A stretch of 64,000 nt of DNA from Saccharina japonica (taxonomy: Eukaryota; Sar; Phaeophyceae; Laminariales; Laminariaceae): assembly GCA_008828725.1 (NCBI GenBank), contig MEHQ01003819.1, forward strand, positions 387,289 through 451,288. The letters run 5' to 3'. Below the pieces are notes generated by a model. It did no database searches. It was not told where the DNA came from and worked only from the letters and a program-made list of their open reading frames with translations. Of the stretch, positions 1 to 13,300 are shown one piece after another; positions within the stretch are counted from its first letter, which is position 1, and each line of letters begins with the position of its first letter. The translations under genes were made by a program, and so were the position numbers.

Positions 1-44
1 TCAGAAAACAAAGTCAGTACAAAAACGGTATAGCTACCTCTATC

Positions 45-453
45 GCATACTACGGTAGAGGGACACCATGTTCTGTTCTGCTATTTTGGTCTCCTCACTT
101 GAGGATTTCAACACTAATAGTAAGTAATATATACTAAGAATAAGTAAGTGAAAAAATGATTTTGGAGGAAAATGTTAGTGCTATATACTCGTATATATAC
201 TCGTATATACTAGTATATATACCCGATGAACAATGTCATGACCCCAGTATATACTCCGAAAACAATTGCATCACAAAAAATAATGTACTACGTACCAGTT
301 TGGGTTAACCCATTCGTAACTGAAACAAAAGTCCCATACTACTTCCAAGTGGCTTGTCCCAAAATATGTTGGATCAGCTCCTAAGGGGTCTAGGTGCCCC
401 AACGTTCAGAAACAGTTTCCGCACAAAGGGCTACCTCTATGGTAGCACGCGTC
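45..453 (-). mobile_element. MITE family 1, diverged copy
   Basis: Begins with TACTACGGTAGAGG and ends CTACCTCTATGGTAGCACGC, in the orientation with GGAGGAAAAT near the left. Longer than usual because of AT-rich insertions around 180-240. A 3' end of another copy lies left of it at 1-44, cut by the window edge. Confidence 0.6.
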
Positions 454-471
454 CGTTTTGCGAGAGAAACG

Positions 472-719
472 GACGCATGCTACGATAGAGGTGCACCATG
501 TTTCTCCTGAGCTCCTCGCCTAAGGAGCGTCCTGCCTCACCGAAAAAATGATTTTTGGAGGTAAGTAAAAGTGCTGCCGGATGAGAAACCTCATGACCAA
601 AGTATAGTCTGAAGCAATATTCGTCACATAAATGAAAGCCCGGCGAATTTGGGTTAAGGAACTCGATCGTTTAGAAAACGATTCATCCAAAAAGTGCGAC
701 CTCTACCGTAGCACGCGTC
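472..719 (-). mobile_element. MITE family 1, complete copy, 4-bp duplication AACG
   Basis: 248 bp from GACGCATGCTACG to GTAGCACGCGTC, flanked by AACG at 468-471 and 720-723. A good reference copy. Inner landmarks are the palindromic CTCCT/AGGAG stem near the left, GGGTTAAGGA, and the GATCG/CGATT stem near the right. Confidence 0.9.
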
Positions 720-1279
720 AACGATCTTCTTCGAAGTCGTCGTTCACGTACGATTTTGGTATTCTTCTGCGAGAGTTCGTTTTAAAACATATGGCACCAC
801 CTTTTCCCGTGGCTGTGTTCATACCTCGTCTCAGGCCCAAAGATTTCGTTGCTCTAATCGGGGCCCACCCCAGTGGGTCTAGTGGCTCGTCTGGGCATCT
901 TCAAAATTCGGTTTCGCTAGTTTCAGCCCCCGCCTCCGGATGTGGTTTCTTGTGCAAACACCGGCGAGGAACGCGAGTCGACGAGGGGAGAAAATGCCTA
1001 AACATTGTCGGGAAACCCAGCAAGCCGCGCACTGTAGTTTGAAAGGAGCCTACCACCTCCTGGTCGTATTTACGAAAGAGTGGGAACTGTGGGATATATC
1101 TGAACAAGTGCAATACATGGTATAAGATGGAAAAACAAGCTAACATGGGGTATAGATCGCGTGAAATTGTCCGTTCGAATCGACTTTCCATGGCAGCATC
1201 GTCCAAACGAAACTACCAGGTGTACATAAGCGGTGCGTTTCGAAGGCAGTGGTGGTTGCTGAATCACGAGGGGACGAGA

Positions 1280-1529
1280 CTGTATGCAATCCTTCGCGAA
1301 TTTTATTTTTCTGTCTCCACCCCATTCATTTTCTTCGCCCTTCGTTTCTCTCTCAATATTAACCGTAGCTCAGATCCGGAGTCACAAAGTTGGCTGTTTT
1401 CCGTCATCCCCCACTATGGTTCGCGCCTTACATTGTTTTAGCGCGAGAGTGCTTCAGCCCCCACTCTTCCCTCGTGGACTCGCATCGAATCGCGCCTACC
1501 CACGCTTCTAGGCGCTGTATGCAATCCTT
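1280..1529 (-). mobile_element. SINE, 5'-truncated, with 15-bp target duplication
   Basis: The body (1295-1514) is the 3' part of the tRNA-derived SINE in reverse orientation, including the CTCAGATCCGGAG segment and a T-rich start that is the reverse-strand tail. It is flanked by CTGTATGCAATCCTT at 1280-1294 and 1515-1529. A perfect 15-bp duplication next to an A-tail shows LINE-style retrotransposition. Confidence 0.85.
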
Positions 1530-1802
1530 GACTGATGCGAGAAGCAATACACAAAATAAACGGTTTCACGACTTGTTGTAACCCGAGGGCGGTCAAAACG
1601 GCATATCGCCAACATAGCCTAAACCTTTGTAAGACAACCGGGGGCCAGGTGTGCCTAAACCATAAACGACAGAACGGGCATAGTCCTGCTTTAGACAACC
1701 TCGGCGCGGCGCGTAAACGGTAACAGTTGCGTAAACGCGCATACGATGGTCCCCTTGTGCGCGCAACCCCGGAGGCTAAAGGAAAGCGAGAGGCAGAGTG
1801 AT

Positions 1803-2056
1803 GACGCGGGCTACGATAGATAGAGATTGCACTTATTTGGCTGATTACGTTGTTGAATGATCAAGTTCCTTAACCCAAAACTCGTCGGTTGTTCAGGCTT
1901 GAGTCGCCATATTTTTCATTGTACAGTCAGGCCATGGGTTTGTCCGTCGAGTAGCACCTCTGTTTTTCTCCGAAAATTTGTTTTTGAGTGATGTATAGAG
2001 CTCCTCAAATGAGGATCTTATCAATAAATATGGTGAACCTGTACCGTAGCATGCCC
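1803..2056 (+). mobile_element. MITE family 1, diverged copy
   Basis: Starts GACGCGGGCTACGATAGATA and ends ACCGTAGCATGC. The middle keeps CTCCTTAACCCAAA-like, GGCCATGGG and GAGCTCCTCAAATGAGGA blocks. No clear target duplication. Confidence 0.65.
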
Positions 2057-3298
2057 CTGCTGGCGGACCGATCTTCCCGAAACAGTAGCGTTACAGGTTT
2101 TACTCTAAATTTGATATAAATCGGCCCTCCTCAACAGACCAGTTATTACGAAATATACTTGAACATTGACGCTGCAGTAAATATAACTTCTTACTTCTGG
2201 AGAATGTGGTTGTATCGAATCTACATTGGTTTTGTTGGTGTGGATATAATGCATACGCGCACTCGTTTATCGTGTCCCTCTCGCGTCAAAATCAATCAAT
2301 CCTCACTAGCTCATGTCCAAAACTCATGTATTTACTCTGCCCCTACCCCTATTAGGGCTTGAGAGGGGGAAAACCGATGCTAACAACGGACATTTTCAGC
2401 AACGGCAACTGCGTGAGCGAGGGATTATACAAACTCGGCGTGTCAGGTATAATGTCGGGAGTCGTACAGCACGGGCGCAAACCACATGACCTTACTATCC
2501 GTCCTGCTTGCTGAACGTTGACGCTGCTCGTAGATGTGGGTAAAACCGAGGTTATCATTGTTTTCGCCGTTATCTCGGGGGCCCGTATAAATTAGCTTTG
2601 TTGCATATAAGGAGATTCCTGCAAATCCTGACTACCATTAGTTTTCGCTAGTACGTAGGCATCGTGTCCCTCAAGTATCTAAAACAATGAATCCGCAGAC
2701 GTTGTCCCTATTTTGTCCACGTTTCTTTGTGGTGGAGTAGATATTGTAGGAGACGATATGAATATGAAATGTAGTGTAATACGGTCAGGCGTGGATGGAA
2801 TGAACGAGGTATTGACTTGAGTTACCGTCGATACTTTTGTTTCCACCTCCGAAGTATATCGTTAGATTCGATGCGCACTCTACATTGAAAACATTTGCTA
2901 CGTACCTACGGACCCTATGGGGGTATTCGAGCAACGAGCATCGCGTTTACTGTCTGTCGAAGTGCGTCAATTGGTGAGGCACACAACGGATAGCCTCAAG
3001 CGAGGCGCCTCAAAAAGAGACTAGGCTACACGTACCCAAGTACTCATTTAGCGTGAGCGAGGTAGGTAGATGGTATGGTTGTACCGCACTCACATACAAC
3101 CTTTCTAGGCGGCTCACTTGAGGGGGTATATATATCCAACGCCAAACCGGATTGTGAGACAGAAATGAAACGGCAAAATCCAACGGGCAATCCCAGTGCC
3201 AAGATCAAAGATACGTCACGACACAAAAATCGTATATGCTAACGGCGTTGGGTAATAGCTTCTCCGTCCACGCAACCCTGACCCTTCAGAAAACGTAT
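2057..3298. other. Non-coding stretch, intron or 3' flank of the MFS gene
   Basis: I see no gene, exon or repeat that I can name here. Short open frames on both strands have no recognisable domains. If the MFS gene continues to the left, this stretch is intronic. Confidence 0.4.
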
Positions 3299-3766
3299 GA
3301 CGCGTGCTACGACGAAGAACGCACTTTGTTGTAGCTAAAACGTGTTTTGAATGACGGGCCCCCCTTTAACGCAAAACCATCGGAATTCCAGTCTTATGTT
3401 GGAATCGTTCATCATTGTCATACTTAGGCGATGGAAGTTTTCATCGGATATCATTTTCAGGTATAGATCTCCTCAAACGAGGAAACCTCAGAAAACAAAA
3501 AATACGGTGCGGCCTCTGTCGCTACGGTAGAGGTAGCACTTTTGGACTGAATCATTTTCTGAACGATCGGGCTCCTCAACCCTAATCCGTCAGACTTTCA
3601 TTTTTGTGACGAATAGTGTTTGGTCGTGATATTTCTCTTCCGACAGTGGTTTTATTTTCCATTCAAACTCATTTTTTCGGTGAGGTATGACGCTCCTTAA
3701 GTGAGGAGCTCCAAAACAAAATGATGCACCTCTACCGTAGCATGCGTCCTCTATCGTAGCATACCT
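3299..3766 (+). mobile_element. MITE family 1, host copy split by another copy
   Basis: Starts GACGCGTGCTACGACG. Its right terminus (CCTCT then ATCGTAGCATAC) is split across the insertion at 3518-3748. Confidence 0.75.
3518..3748 (+). mobile_element. MITE family 1, copy nested in the end of another, duplication CTCT
   Basis: Flanked by CTCT at 3514-3517 and 3749-3752. Removing the insert and one CTCT restores an intact terminus of the host copy. The left end is shortened by a few bases, the right end is complete (CTACCGTAGCATGCGTC). Confidence 0.8.
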
Positions 3767-3827
3767 CTTCTGCCGAAACTTGCGCCACTACGGCAAACAA
3801 CGATCGGCGTCTTGTTGGTTCCCGTAC

Positions 3828-4332
3828 CTGGCCATGCGGACGGCGCCCGCCTCTCCAGACAGCCCATCTCGCAGCACGACAACGGCCACCCAGCCGCCGA
3901 ATCCGACCTCAGCTCCGACGTACAGGAAGCAAAAAAACGCCACCATAGAAATCAGGGAAACCGGAGGGGGCTTCCCCTCCCCTCCCTCATGAGGAATCAG
4001 GGCGGTTTCGCCCAGCTTAAACAGCCGAGTCACCAAAACGTCGCCGTCGACCACCTTGTTCGTACAAGGAGGTGAAGCGTACGGCAACATTTGCGCCGCC
4101 TCCATGCTCTCTCCCAGTTGCTTCGCCTGCAGTTTGTCACCAAGGGTGGATACTGTTGCTGCTGCGCCCGGCGGCTTCGAACCTTGGGCTTCTGTACCGT
4201 GGGACGTGGTGTTCTTCGTTGGTGCGGTGATGCCCGTTAGTGCGGGGGATAGAACAGTCGAATCTTCCTGCTGGCCGTGTTGCTCGGTTCTGGAGATAGG
4301 ACTGCCGTCTGATGGATGCTGCGCCGCCTCTG
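3828..4332 (-). CDS. MFS transporter exon 5 (central loop and TM7)
   Basis: Encodes 2 + 167 codons + 2 bases. The acceptor is TGGCAG before 4332, the donor AG/GTACGG at 3828. The first about 120 residues are a polar Ser/Thr/Gly/Ala-rich loop, long for an MFS central loop. TM7 follows (SLISMVAFFCFLYVGAEVGF, then GGWVAVVVL). GAEVGFGGW is the most diagnostic motif of the gene. The exon ends in MARY/S at the loop towards TM8. No continuation was recognised between 3827 and the left edge. Confidence 0.68.
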
Positions 4333-7300
4333 CTGCCAGATTGTAACGGTCACAAAAAACACAGTGTGGTAAACTTAGTGGGATTGTTTGGTTGACGAAT
4401 AAATGCGTGATAAGTCGCTCAGATTTGTGCACATTCGTGACTCCGCAATCGTGCTAGTATAGCTATCTTGACTACAACGGATACATTTGACAACATATAC
4501 AACGGTAGGAGTGATCCCATATCTCACGAGATCTATACGTCATGTTATCTAAGCTATTTTATTTCTCGCGCATCCCAACTTATATTTTTTCTATCCGCTA
4601 CGTAGTCCTAAACACATACTTCATGAAAGTATCAAACTAACTGGAAGTTGCTCATATGAGAGGCTCAACCGATCTCAGTGACGAAATTCATTTACAAAAT
4701 ATTGCCTCAGAAGGAACAAACTAACTGCAACCCCTTTATGGCATACCGTGGGGGGTGAGTCTGACCTTCTTTTAGCGATCCGTTTTCATCACGAATGTGC
4801 TAACGAAACGTGTGTGTGTCATATCATTCGTTGCCAAAATAAGTCCGGGATACCGACCGCGGAAATCCCTGCCTCGTTCAGAGAAGCGAACGTGTTTAAC
4901 CTACTACGGCATCGTGTAAAAACGTTTTTGCGGCATTCACGCATCGCGATGCCCAGCGTTCAACGAGAACATGGCGGCGGCACACATAGATGCCGTTGTT
5001 ACACGCCCATCCGGACACGTTGCTTCCGTTGAGGTGGCATGCAATGCTCTTTTTTAAACATTGAAGTCGGTATCGTTCGAACCCCGACTATCGTTCAATA
5101 CCATTCACTCGTGCTGTTCAACAGTGTATCTTGCACGTGCAAGACGATACGATATTTACGTCACCGGGACAATCTTCTTTATGCTGGAAGGTGTTGAAAA
5201 ACCTAAGCCCTATACTACACAGCTACATTGGCCGAGCACCCAACACGAGTTTGTGTACAATATACAGCGTAGCATACAGCAGTAGATCGGATCGGATTAC
5301 CCAACCGACGCATGCTACTACGATAGAGGGGCACTATGTTTTGTTTTTAAGTTGGTCACTTGAAAAGCTTTATACCCCACCAAAAAAGAGTTTTTGGAGG
5401 GAAAATGCAACAGCCTAACGATACAATGAAAACAATTGAAGCACAAAAATGGACCAATTCCGACGATTTTGTGTTGAGGGGGCCCCCTCATTCAGAAACG
5501 TTTTCAGCCAAAAAAAGGTACCAGGTATACCATAAACCTCTTTCGTAGCACGCGTCAACCTTCAACGTCTCCTGGGCAAGGACGCCCTGGCCGTCAGATA
5601 TAACAACCTGACAAGACACGTACGTGCTGTCCCTATCGGGTCCCCCCGGCTCGTTTTATCTCGCGTTCGATTCCATACCACCAACGAGGCCCGCCACGCC
5701 TTGCCTATCATCACAATCTCCTTGTCGCTCTTGAACGGCGCGAGGCTAAATGTTGAGTACGTCGTCTCGTCCGCTTTGTCTTGAAGCAGCATTCCCTGTC
5801 CACCCCCTCCTAGGAAAGCCCAGCCGCTGGTGCTGTCCCTGGTGCCACCGCCGTCGTCGGCAAGACAGCAGGCTAGACACGCCGGCATCGCCAGGAGGCC
5901 GAACGCTACGAACACCTTCCGGTGCCCAAGCTGCCCGACGGCGGCAGGGGCCACGAGCGCGCCGACGCTGAAGCAGAAGTGCAGCGCCTGCCGACGGCGG
6001 CAATTATTGTGCGGTCGGGGGGACGAAACAGAGTAACTCACGACGGGGAATCGGAGAACACTTTCCCTTGGATTTACTGTAGTTCATTCATAATATTACT
6101 CCTGAAGCTAATTAGAGTTCCTTATTTTTTTACTGAGCCGGACAGTTGACATCCCATTTCGACATCGCCGAAGAAACGCCAACAAAAACAAAACTACCGC
6201 GGTCAAATCTCGGACGAAGGGGTACTTAGCGATTGGTGACTGGTTGCCTGAGCAGAAGACGCTTGCTACGATAGAGGCAGTCATTTTAGGCTGGAAATGT
6301 TTCTGAATGGGAGGGGGCTCCTTAACCCATTCAGAACTGGCGAAAAAAAACCCCACACTAAATCCAAGTACTTTGTCCCCAAATTCGTGGGACCAGTTAT
6401 TAACCCTTTTAGTACTCCAACGGACATAACCATATATTTGACTCCAATTCCAAGTAATCTGTCCCCATATATTTGACTGCAGTCCCTAAAGGGGTAGGGG
6501 CTTAACCCAAAACCGTCGGAATGTGTGTTTTTTTTTCTCGTGTTGCAATTTCTTTGCTTGTACCGTAGAGGCCATGATAATGTTCATCGGGTATGTGTCG
6601 CTTTTGTTTTCCTCTAAATATCGTTTTTTTACTTACTATCAGTACAGAGCCTGTCATGCGAGGAGCCTCAGAAAATGGCCGGTATGCAGGTGCACGTCTT
6701 CTATAGTGGCTTGCCCCATTGCGTAGATCTACACGAGCAGGAGTGAACGACAACTGCAAGTATTATATTCCTCGTGTTCCAAGTAAGACATATATATAGT
6801 GTAAAAACAGCAGTGTGTGTCTTAGTTCAAGCGATATACGGGCACTGGACGTTGCCGACGAGGAACGGGTGCGCTGTAGGAAAAGGGCACGAGAGGCACG
6901 TTCGGGGTGAATGGTTAGGACAGATCGTGCCCCTTCAGCCATCATGCCCGTCGTGTGTAATAAATAAATGTATGGACATTCACGCAGCCCCAAGTCATAA
7001 CAGAAGTGGGGCCTATAAAAGGCAACCCCGTGCCAAGGCATTTTGACCGCCTTATCTCGAGTGGTTGCCTTATTCGTATAGTCAGTTGTATTCAAAGGTA
7101 CACCCGTGCCAGCCGATTTTGACCGCCTTATCTCGAGTGGTCGCCTTATTCATGTCGCCTTATTCATGTGGCCCCACTACTGTACCCTGTTACGGGGGAA
7201 CACAGTAAATAGGGCCTACGGTATACACTAAAACCCACACGTTTCCCGATTTTTACCAACAATATTCGGTCTTATTTACTATATTCCTCCATATTAATAA

Positions 7301-10300
7301 ATTTAGTCAACCTCTACCCCTACAATATATATATGCAATCAGTCCGTAGCCTTTTATACCACCTCATATATACCTTTCATCGTTCCTTTTATCATCTCCT
7401 TGTTCTACCAAGACCAATGAATCCACACAAACTGTAGTTTCTCAAGTTTTTGTTCCATTGGCTTCATGGATTGCATCCACCCCTGTTATCCTAGCTCAAG
7501 TAGATATGTATGAATGATGCAATCCACCCCTACCCTCTGTTTGTCGTACTTTTCGTGACAACCCTGGGGGTTGAAAGTGTTTATTTAACCTCGAAATCGC
7601 TTTGTTTTTGGTGGAGCCAAGAGCTAGTTCCTCAAGCCATGACCCCGAGCAATCCCACAGTAGGGGTACGACTTTTAGGCTCAATAGTTTCTGACCGGTT
7701 GTGTTGCTCACGTGAGTAACCACCGGGTGCTATTATTGTTTCACTGGCATGTTTGTTGATGGACTACCGCATTGGATGGTTCGGTCGGGTTGCGCGAATT
7801 AATGTTTTCAGAAGTCGTGCTTCGGGTGATATATCCAGCTCATCTGAGGAGCTCACAAACGTCTGCTGCGCCCCTACCATGGGATGACTCCCCCAACGAG
7901 TACGTGTAGGCCCTGAACATGAAGCCGCACATACAGCAGTGGCCATGAAAAAAGCCCAGGAGCCGCGATACGGTTAACGTTTGCGTGTTCAAGCTTAAGT
8001 AAAAATAAACACCGTGAGCCCGACAACTGAGAAGCTGCCCAATATATATATATATATAATATATAGTCTATATATTGTGCTTTGATGCGTACAGTAGTTC
8101 TACAGCACACCAACCGTTGTATACCCAGCCCACAGCCTTGTCTAATCGGAAGAAAACACTTGCCATATGCACCGTATTCCGTTGTTGTCTAACGAAAATA
8201 TCTCTGCAGGTGAAGCACTTAGGGCCCGTTTTAACGAAGAAAAAACAAATCAATTTGAAAAAAAATTTTATTAAAATCCGCTTTTCATTGGTCAACACAC
8301 GCACCAGCACCAAAGATTAGGATCTTGGGGCATAATCTTTGGTGCTGGTGCGTGTGTTGACCAATGAAAAGCAAATTTGAATTTTATTTTTTCCAAATTG
8401 AATTTATTTTATACTCGTTAACATTCGGGCCCTTAGTTCGATTTAGCTGCTATCCCTTCCGCGACGCTAAAGGTAAGAGTTCCCGCCACTTACCCGGGAG
8501 AAGGAGGGCATCTCGGAGTTCATAAAGTAGGCCGGCGTATGGTGTATGACATGAGAAAGCACCAAGCAAGTGGGGGTAGTTGGACATCATCAGTGCCCAA
8601 AACTTTGTTGTTTGATGCCGTGCAAGGAAGTAACTGCAGTGCGTATCGCTAGCTTTAATCGGAATGAACTGAAGTTGAAATCCATTTTCCGTGGTGGTCG
8701 GTAGATAAAACACCACCACGACGCGAGAACAATACTGTAGATATTTCGTCTCTACCCGATACCTTCGTGGATAGGACCGACCTGCATCCATGGCGCCGCT
8801 CCAGTGCCGTGAATGTTACTGATACCGGCATTCCCGATAGCATCGATAGCTCCGCCGCAGAAACCCTGCAAGTTCGATCGGGATGCGCTTTAGTTTTTCT
8901 TACCGGCATTGCCGATTGCATCCGGAGACGCTTTAGTTTTTCTCTTAAATCAGCGTTTTTTGGGCGGGATGTAATGGAGCCGACGCGTGCTACGATAGAG
9001 GTACGTAGCACGTCTGGATGAAAACCGTTCTGAACAAAGGAGCCCCCTTAACCCAAATCCGTCGAAGTTCCATTGTTTTGTGACAAATTTGCTTCGCTAG
9101 ATCGTTAGGCCAGAAGATTGTTCATGGGATACGAGCGCTTTGGTTTTCTTCAAAAATCAGTTTTTGACTTGCTATCAGGGCCATTCATATCCAGCAGCTT
9201 TTCCCCATGAAATCCAAGATATTTTTCTAAACAAAATAAAAAGGAAAAAGAGGAAATATAAAGGAAACAATTGGAAATATTGGAAATTCTTCACATGGGG
9301 AAAATGTTTGGAAGACTTCGCGTTTCAATACATTGAAGACCAAAAAAATGGGAAAAAAAATGGAACTCTAGCAAATTGCGCGAAAAAAACATAGACGTTT
9401 TGGTAACTTATGGCTCCGATATAAACATCTCTTACTGTAGTATAGAGTTCCTCAAGCGAAGAGCCCCAGATAATCTCCGGTATGCAGGTACACCTCTATC
9501 GTAGCATCCGTCAGCTTCCCATGTGAGAATCCACAGAAAAACAAACGGTGCACCTCTACCGTCGTATCGCGTGTCCTCGTAAACGCGCGCTACGATTGAG
9601 CTAGCATTGTTTGGTTTGATTTGTGCCTGAATGCGACGGGGGTTCTTGACCCCACATCGTCGGAATTTCACATTTTTTGTGTCTTGAAATATTTTCCATT
9701 TAATGTTTGTTTAGTCCATGGTATTGTTCATCGGGTATGTAGCACTTTTATTTCCCTCCGAAATCCGTTTTTGGGTGGGGCAAAGAGCTTTGCAAGTGAC
9801 CACCCTCAGAACATGTCCTGTATGCAGGTGCACCTCTATCGTAGCATGTGTCCTACAGAAGTATGTGCTAATCCTATCCCAGCATATGCGTCGCCTAGAC
9901 AGCAAGGTCATTTCATGATTTAGCACCTGACAAAAGCCCCACGCGCACACAAGCCAGAACGATCCAGCCGCGGCGAGCGCGATCGAGAACAGCCCAAGCC
10001 CGGCTGTCGCGACCCCCAAGCGGTTCATGCGATCGTTGAGGGCCTGTCGTAATTGCGGTCTAGGCCCCTTCGGGGGCAGCCTGTCATCCAAAAACAAACG
10101 CATCGGGCAATGTCAAGTTAAATGAAAAAATATATCGTGCTACGATAGAGGTGGGACGTTTTGGCTGATTGTTTTTGTTTCTGAATGACGGGGCTCGTTC
10201 ACCCTGAACCGTTGGAATCTCATCCTGCCGTTGCAGAACGTTCCCTTTGACACTTTAGACCATGAGATTGTTCATCGGATAGAACTTTCATTGGCCTCCA

Positions 10301-13300
10301 AAATACGTTTCTGGGGGGGGGAGGCATTGATCTCCTCAAAAGTGACCACCCTCAGAAAATGTCCTGTATGCAGGTGCACCTCTCTACCGTAGCATGCGTT
10401 TATCGTGACCGATAGATAATCTTGTGGCGCACTTCATCAATCGACGCGTATAACCGACCTCAGATCGAGACGCTTGCCACGATAGAGGTATATGGTATAC
10501 CTTTTTTTGGCTGAAACGCTTTCTCGTCGATAAGGCCCCTTAACCCAAAAGCGTCTGGCTTTTACTCTTGTGTTGAGAATATGTTTCCGTCTATAGTTGG
10601 GTAATGAGATTGTTCATCGGGCATCGCATCAATTTTCCTCCACAAAAAGTTTTCCAGTGACTACTGCAGGTATAGAGGTATGGAGCTCGGGAAAAAAACA
10701 TGGTTCACCTCTATCGTAGCATACGTCTCGGGTAAGAATTTGGCTGGTGCTACACGGTAGAGATGCGCCCTTTCTTTTTCGGAGATTTGTCCTCTTGAAG
10801 AGCTTTAACACGTCACCCCAAAAACATGATTATCTGGAGGGAAAACGAAAAGCGCAGCGCGACGAGCGAGCAAACCCATGTTCTAAGTACTTGACGAAAC
10901 AAATTTCACCACAATAATTCAATTGCTATGATTTTCAAGAACTGGTCCCACGCATTTGGGGACAAACTACTTGGAATTAGAGCGGGATAATATTTTCAGT
11001 TCCGAATGGGTTAAGGAGCCCCCCGTCATTCGGAATGGAATTCCGCCACAAAGTGTCACTGGGACCACAATCGTAGCAAACGTATTCGCCGTGTATCTAG
11101 TCCATGGGATTGTTCAGGTTCTTAGATCATATTTCGGACGCGTGTTACGGTAGAGGTAGCACTTTTTGGCTGGATCGTTTTCTGAACGATCGGGCTCCTT
11201 AACCCAAATTCGTCGGAATTTCATTTTTGTGACGAATACATTTTCAGAGTATACTTCGGTCATGAGATTTCGCATCGGGCAGCACTTTTATTTTCCTCCA
11301 AAATCATTTTTTGGGTGAGGTATGGCGCTCCTTAAGTGAGGAGCTCAGAAACAACATGGTGTGCACCTCTATCGTAGTATGCGTCATCGACGGTATTCTG
11401 TGGGGGGTAGAGAGCCCGCCAAGGGAGGAAACTCACAACAGTTAGGAGCTACATCTACTGTAGTAGCAGGCATCTGTTAGTCGTTGGGTGCTTGTTCGCA
11501 AAGGTCAGAGGGGGCGAAGCGCACCCGTCGGCAGTGGCGGCGACGACCCAGGTGGTGCGGTGGCACGTGCAGAAGCCGGTGTCTGACTGGCTTTCACGCA
11601 ATCCGAAACAAGCGGTTGAAGCAAGTTGCGGGACCTAGATGCACTCCAAACACAGGAACCTACAAAACGAACTATGTTTTTGGCAAGTGTTCTAAGTGGC
11701 CATTATTAGGATGTAAAGGTCCCAACAAACACAGAAAAACATTGGAAACACGATGATATTCAAAACGTACTGGTGGGCGATTATTGTGATAGGTGATGCG
11801 CTATACGGTCATCATCCAACTTTGGTTGTTGCTCGTGAACAAATGCACCTTTGTATGGGCATTGAAAGCTTTCACACATCAGACCGATCATCGATTTCCG
11901 CATGGATAACCTACATCGTTCCTGGGAGGGCGATTCCTGGTCTCGCGTGCTACGGTAGAGGTGCCCCGTGTTAGTCGTGGCCTCTTTACATGAGGAGCTC
12001 CATACTGATAGTAAGTAGTAGTAAGCCACCTGCCTTTGGAGGATAACAAACGTGCTACCCGACTAACAATCCCGTGGCTCATCCCCTTAAGACCTGATCC
12101 CACGAATTTGGGAATAAATCACTTACGAATATTACGAGTGTGTGGCTTTTTGTTTTCTTGTCCTGAATTGGGTTCAGCGTGAAACGAAAAAAATTGTGCA
12201 ACCCACGAAAATGACGTTTCGGATGATTTTCGGTTGAGGAGTCTCCTCCTTCATTCGGAAGACATCCCAGCAGCATGCTGCGGTAGAGATGCACCGTGGT
12301 TATTCGCTATACCTTAGCCAAATGTTTTTCGGAGGAAAGCAAAAGCTACTCGATGAACAATCCCGTGGCCTTAAAAGTATAAGGCGATAAACATTGCAAC
12401 GCACGAAGAAATGTTCGACGATTTTGGGTAAAGGAGCCTTTAATAGGTCATGCAGAAAATATTTCAGACACAATGTGCTCTATCTCTATCGTAGCGCGCG
12501 TCTTCAGCCATAATGTGCTCTATCTCTCTCGGGGCACGCGTCTCCTTATAATGCAGGATGGGGTCCGTATACGTTGCACCGTCTAGTAAGACGTGCGAGC
12601 TGAGATTAAGGATGTACTGTGATATGCAGATCCTGCACCCCGCATCTCCCAACGGCAGGGTTAATATTTGGATGCTCAAGATCGTGATATGTTCAAGATC
12701 ATGATATTTTCGTCGAGACGCATACTACGATAGAGGTGCACCATTTGTTTTCTGCGCTCCTTGCTTAAGGAGAGTCATACCACACCGGAAAATGATGATC
12801 TTGGAGGAAAATTTGAATGCTGCCGGATGCGAAATCTCATGATCGAAGTAAAATCTGAAACACTATTCGTCACAAAAACGAAAGTCCGACGAAATTGGGT
12901 TAAGAAGCCCGATCGTTCAGAAAACGATTCAGCTAAAAAAGTGATACCTCTACTGTAGCACGCGTCTCGAGGACGTGTCAAAGGCTTCTCCGTCATTATA
13001 TGCTTGCAGCACCAAAGTTCTTTTGGTGCTTCCTTGGCTTTTTTTGGTACAATATTCAGGGGCTATCCGAACAGTGTTGTGTCAACCCCACACTCAAAGA
13101 AAGGTAAGAATTAATAAATAAATGGAGCGATGTGGTCACTATATTCACTACTAATTGATGATTTAAAAGAAAACCAGCGAAAATGAATATATAATATTTT
13201 TCATTTGTAGATCACGTGGTTGTAAAGACCCCCCCCCCCCCCTTCCCCCTATAAATATATATATGTAGGTTGGGTTGGCGTAGGTTGGCAACGACGCTGT

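Noticed and set aside
3044..3226. Next exon of the MFS gene (hydrophobic 60-codon frame)
   Set aside because: It has one hydrophobic stretch but no MFS motif and no acceptor in the required phase.
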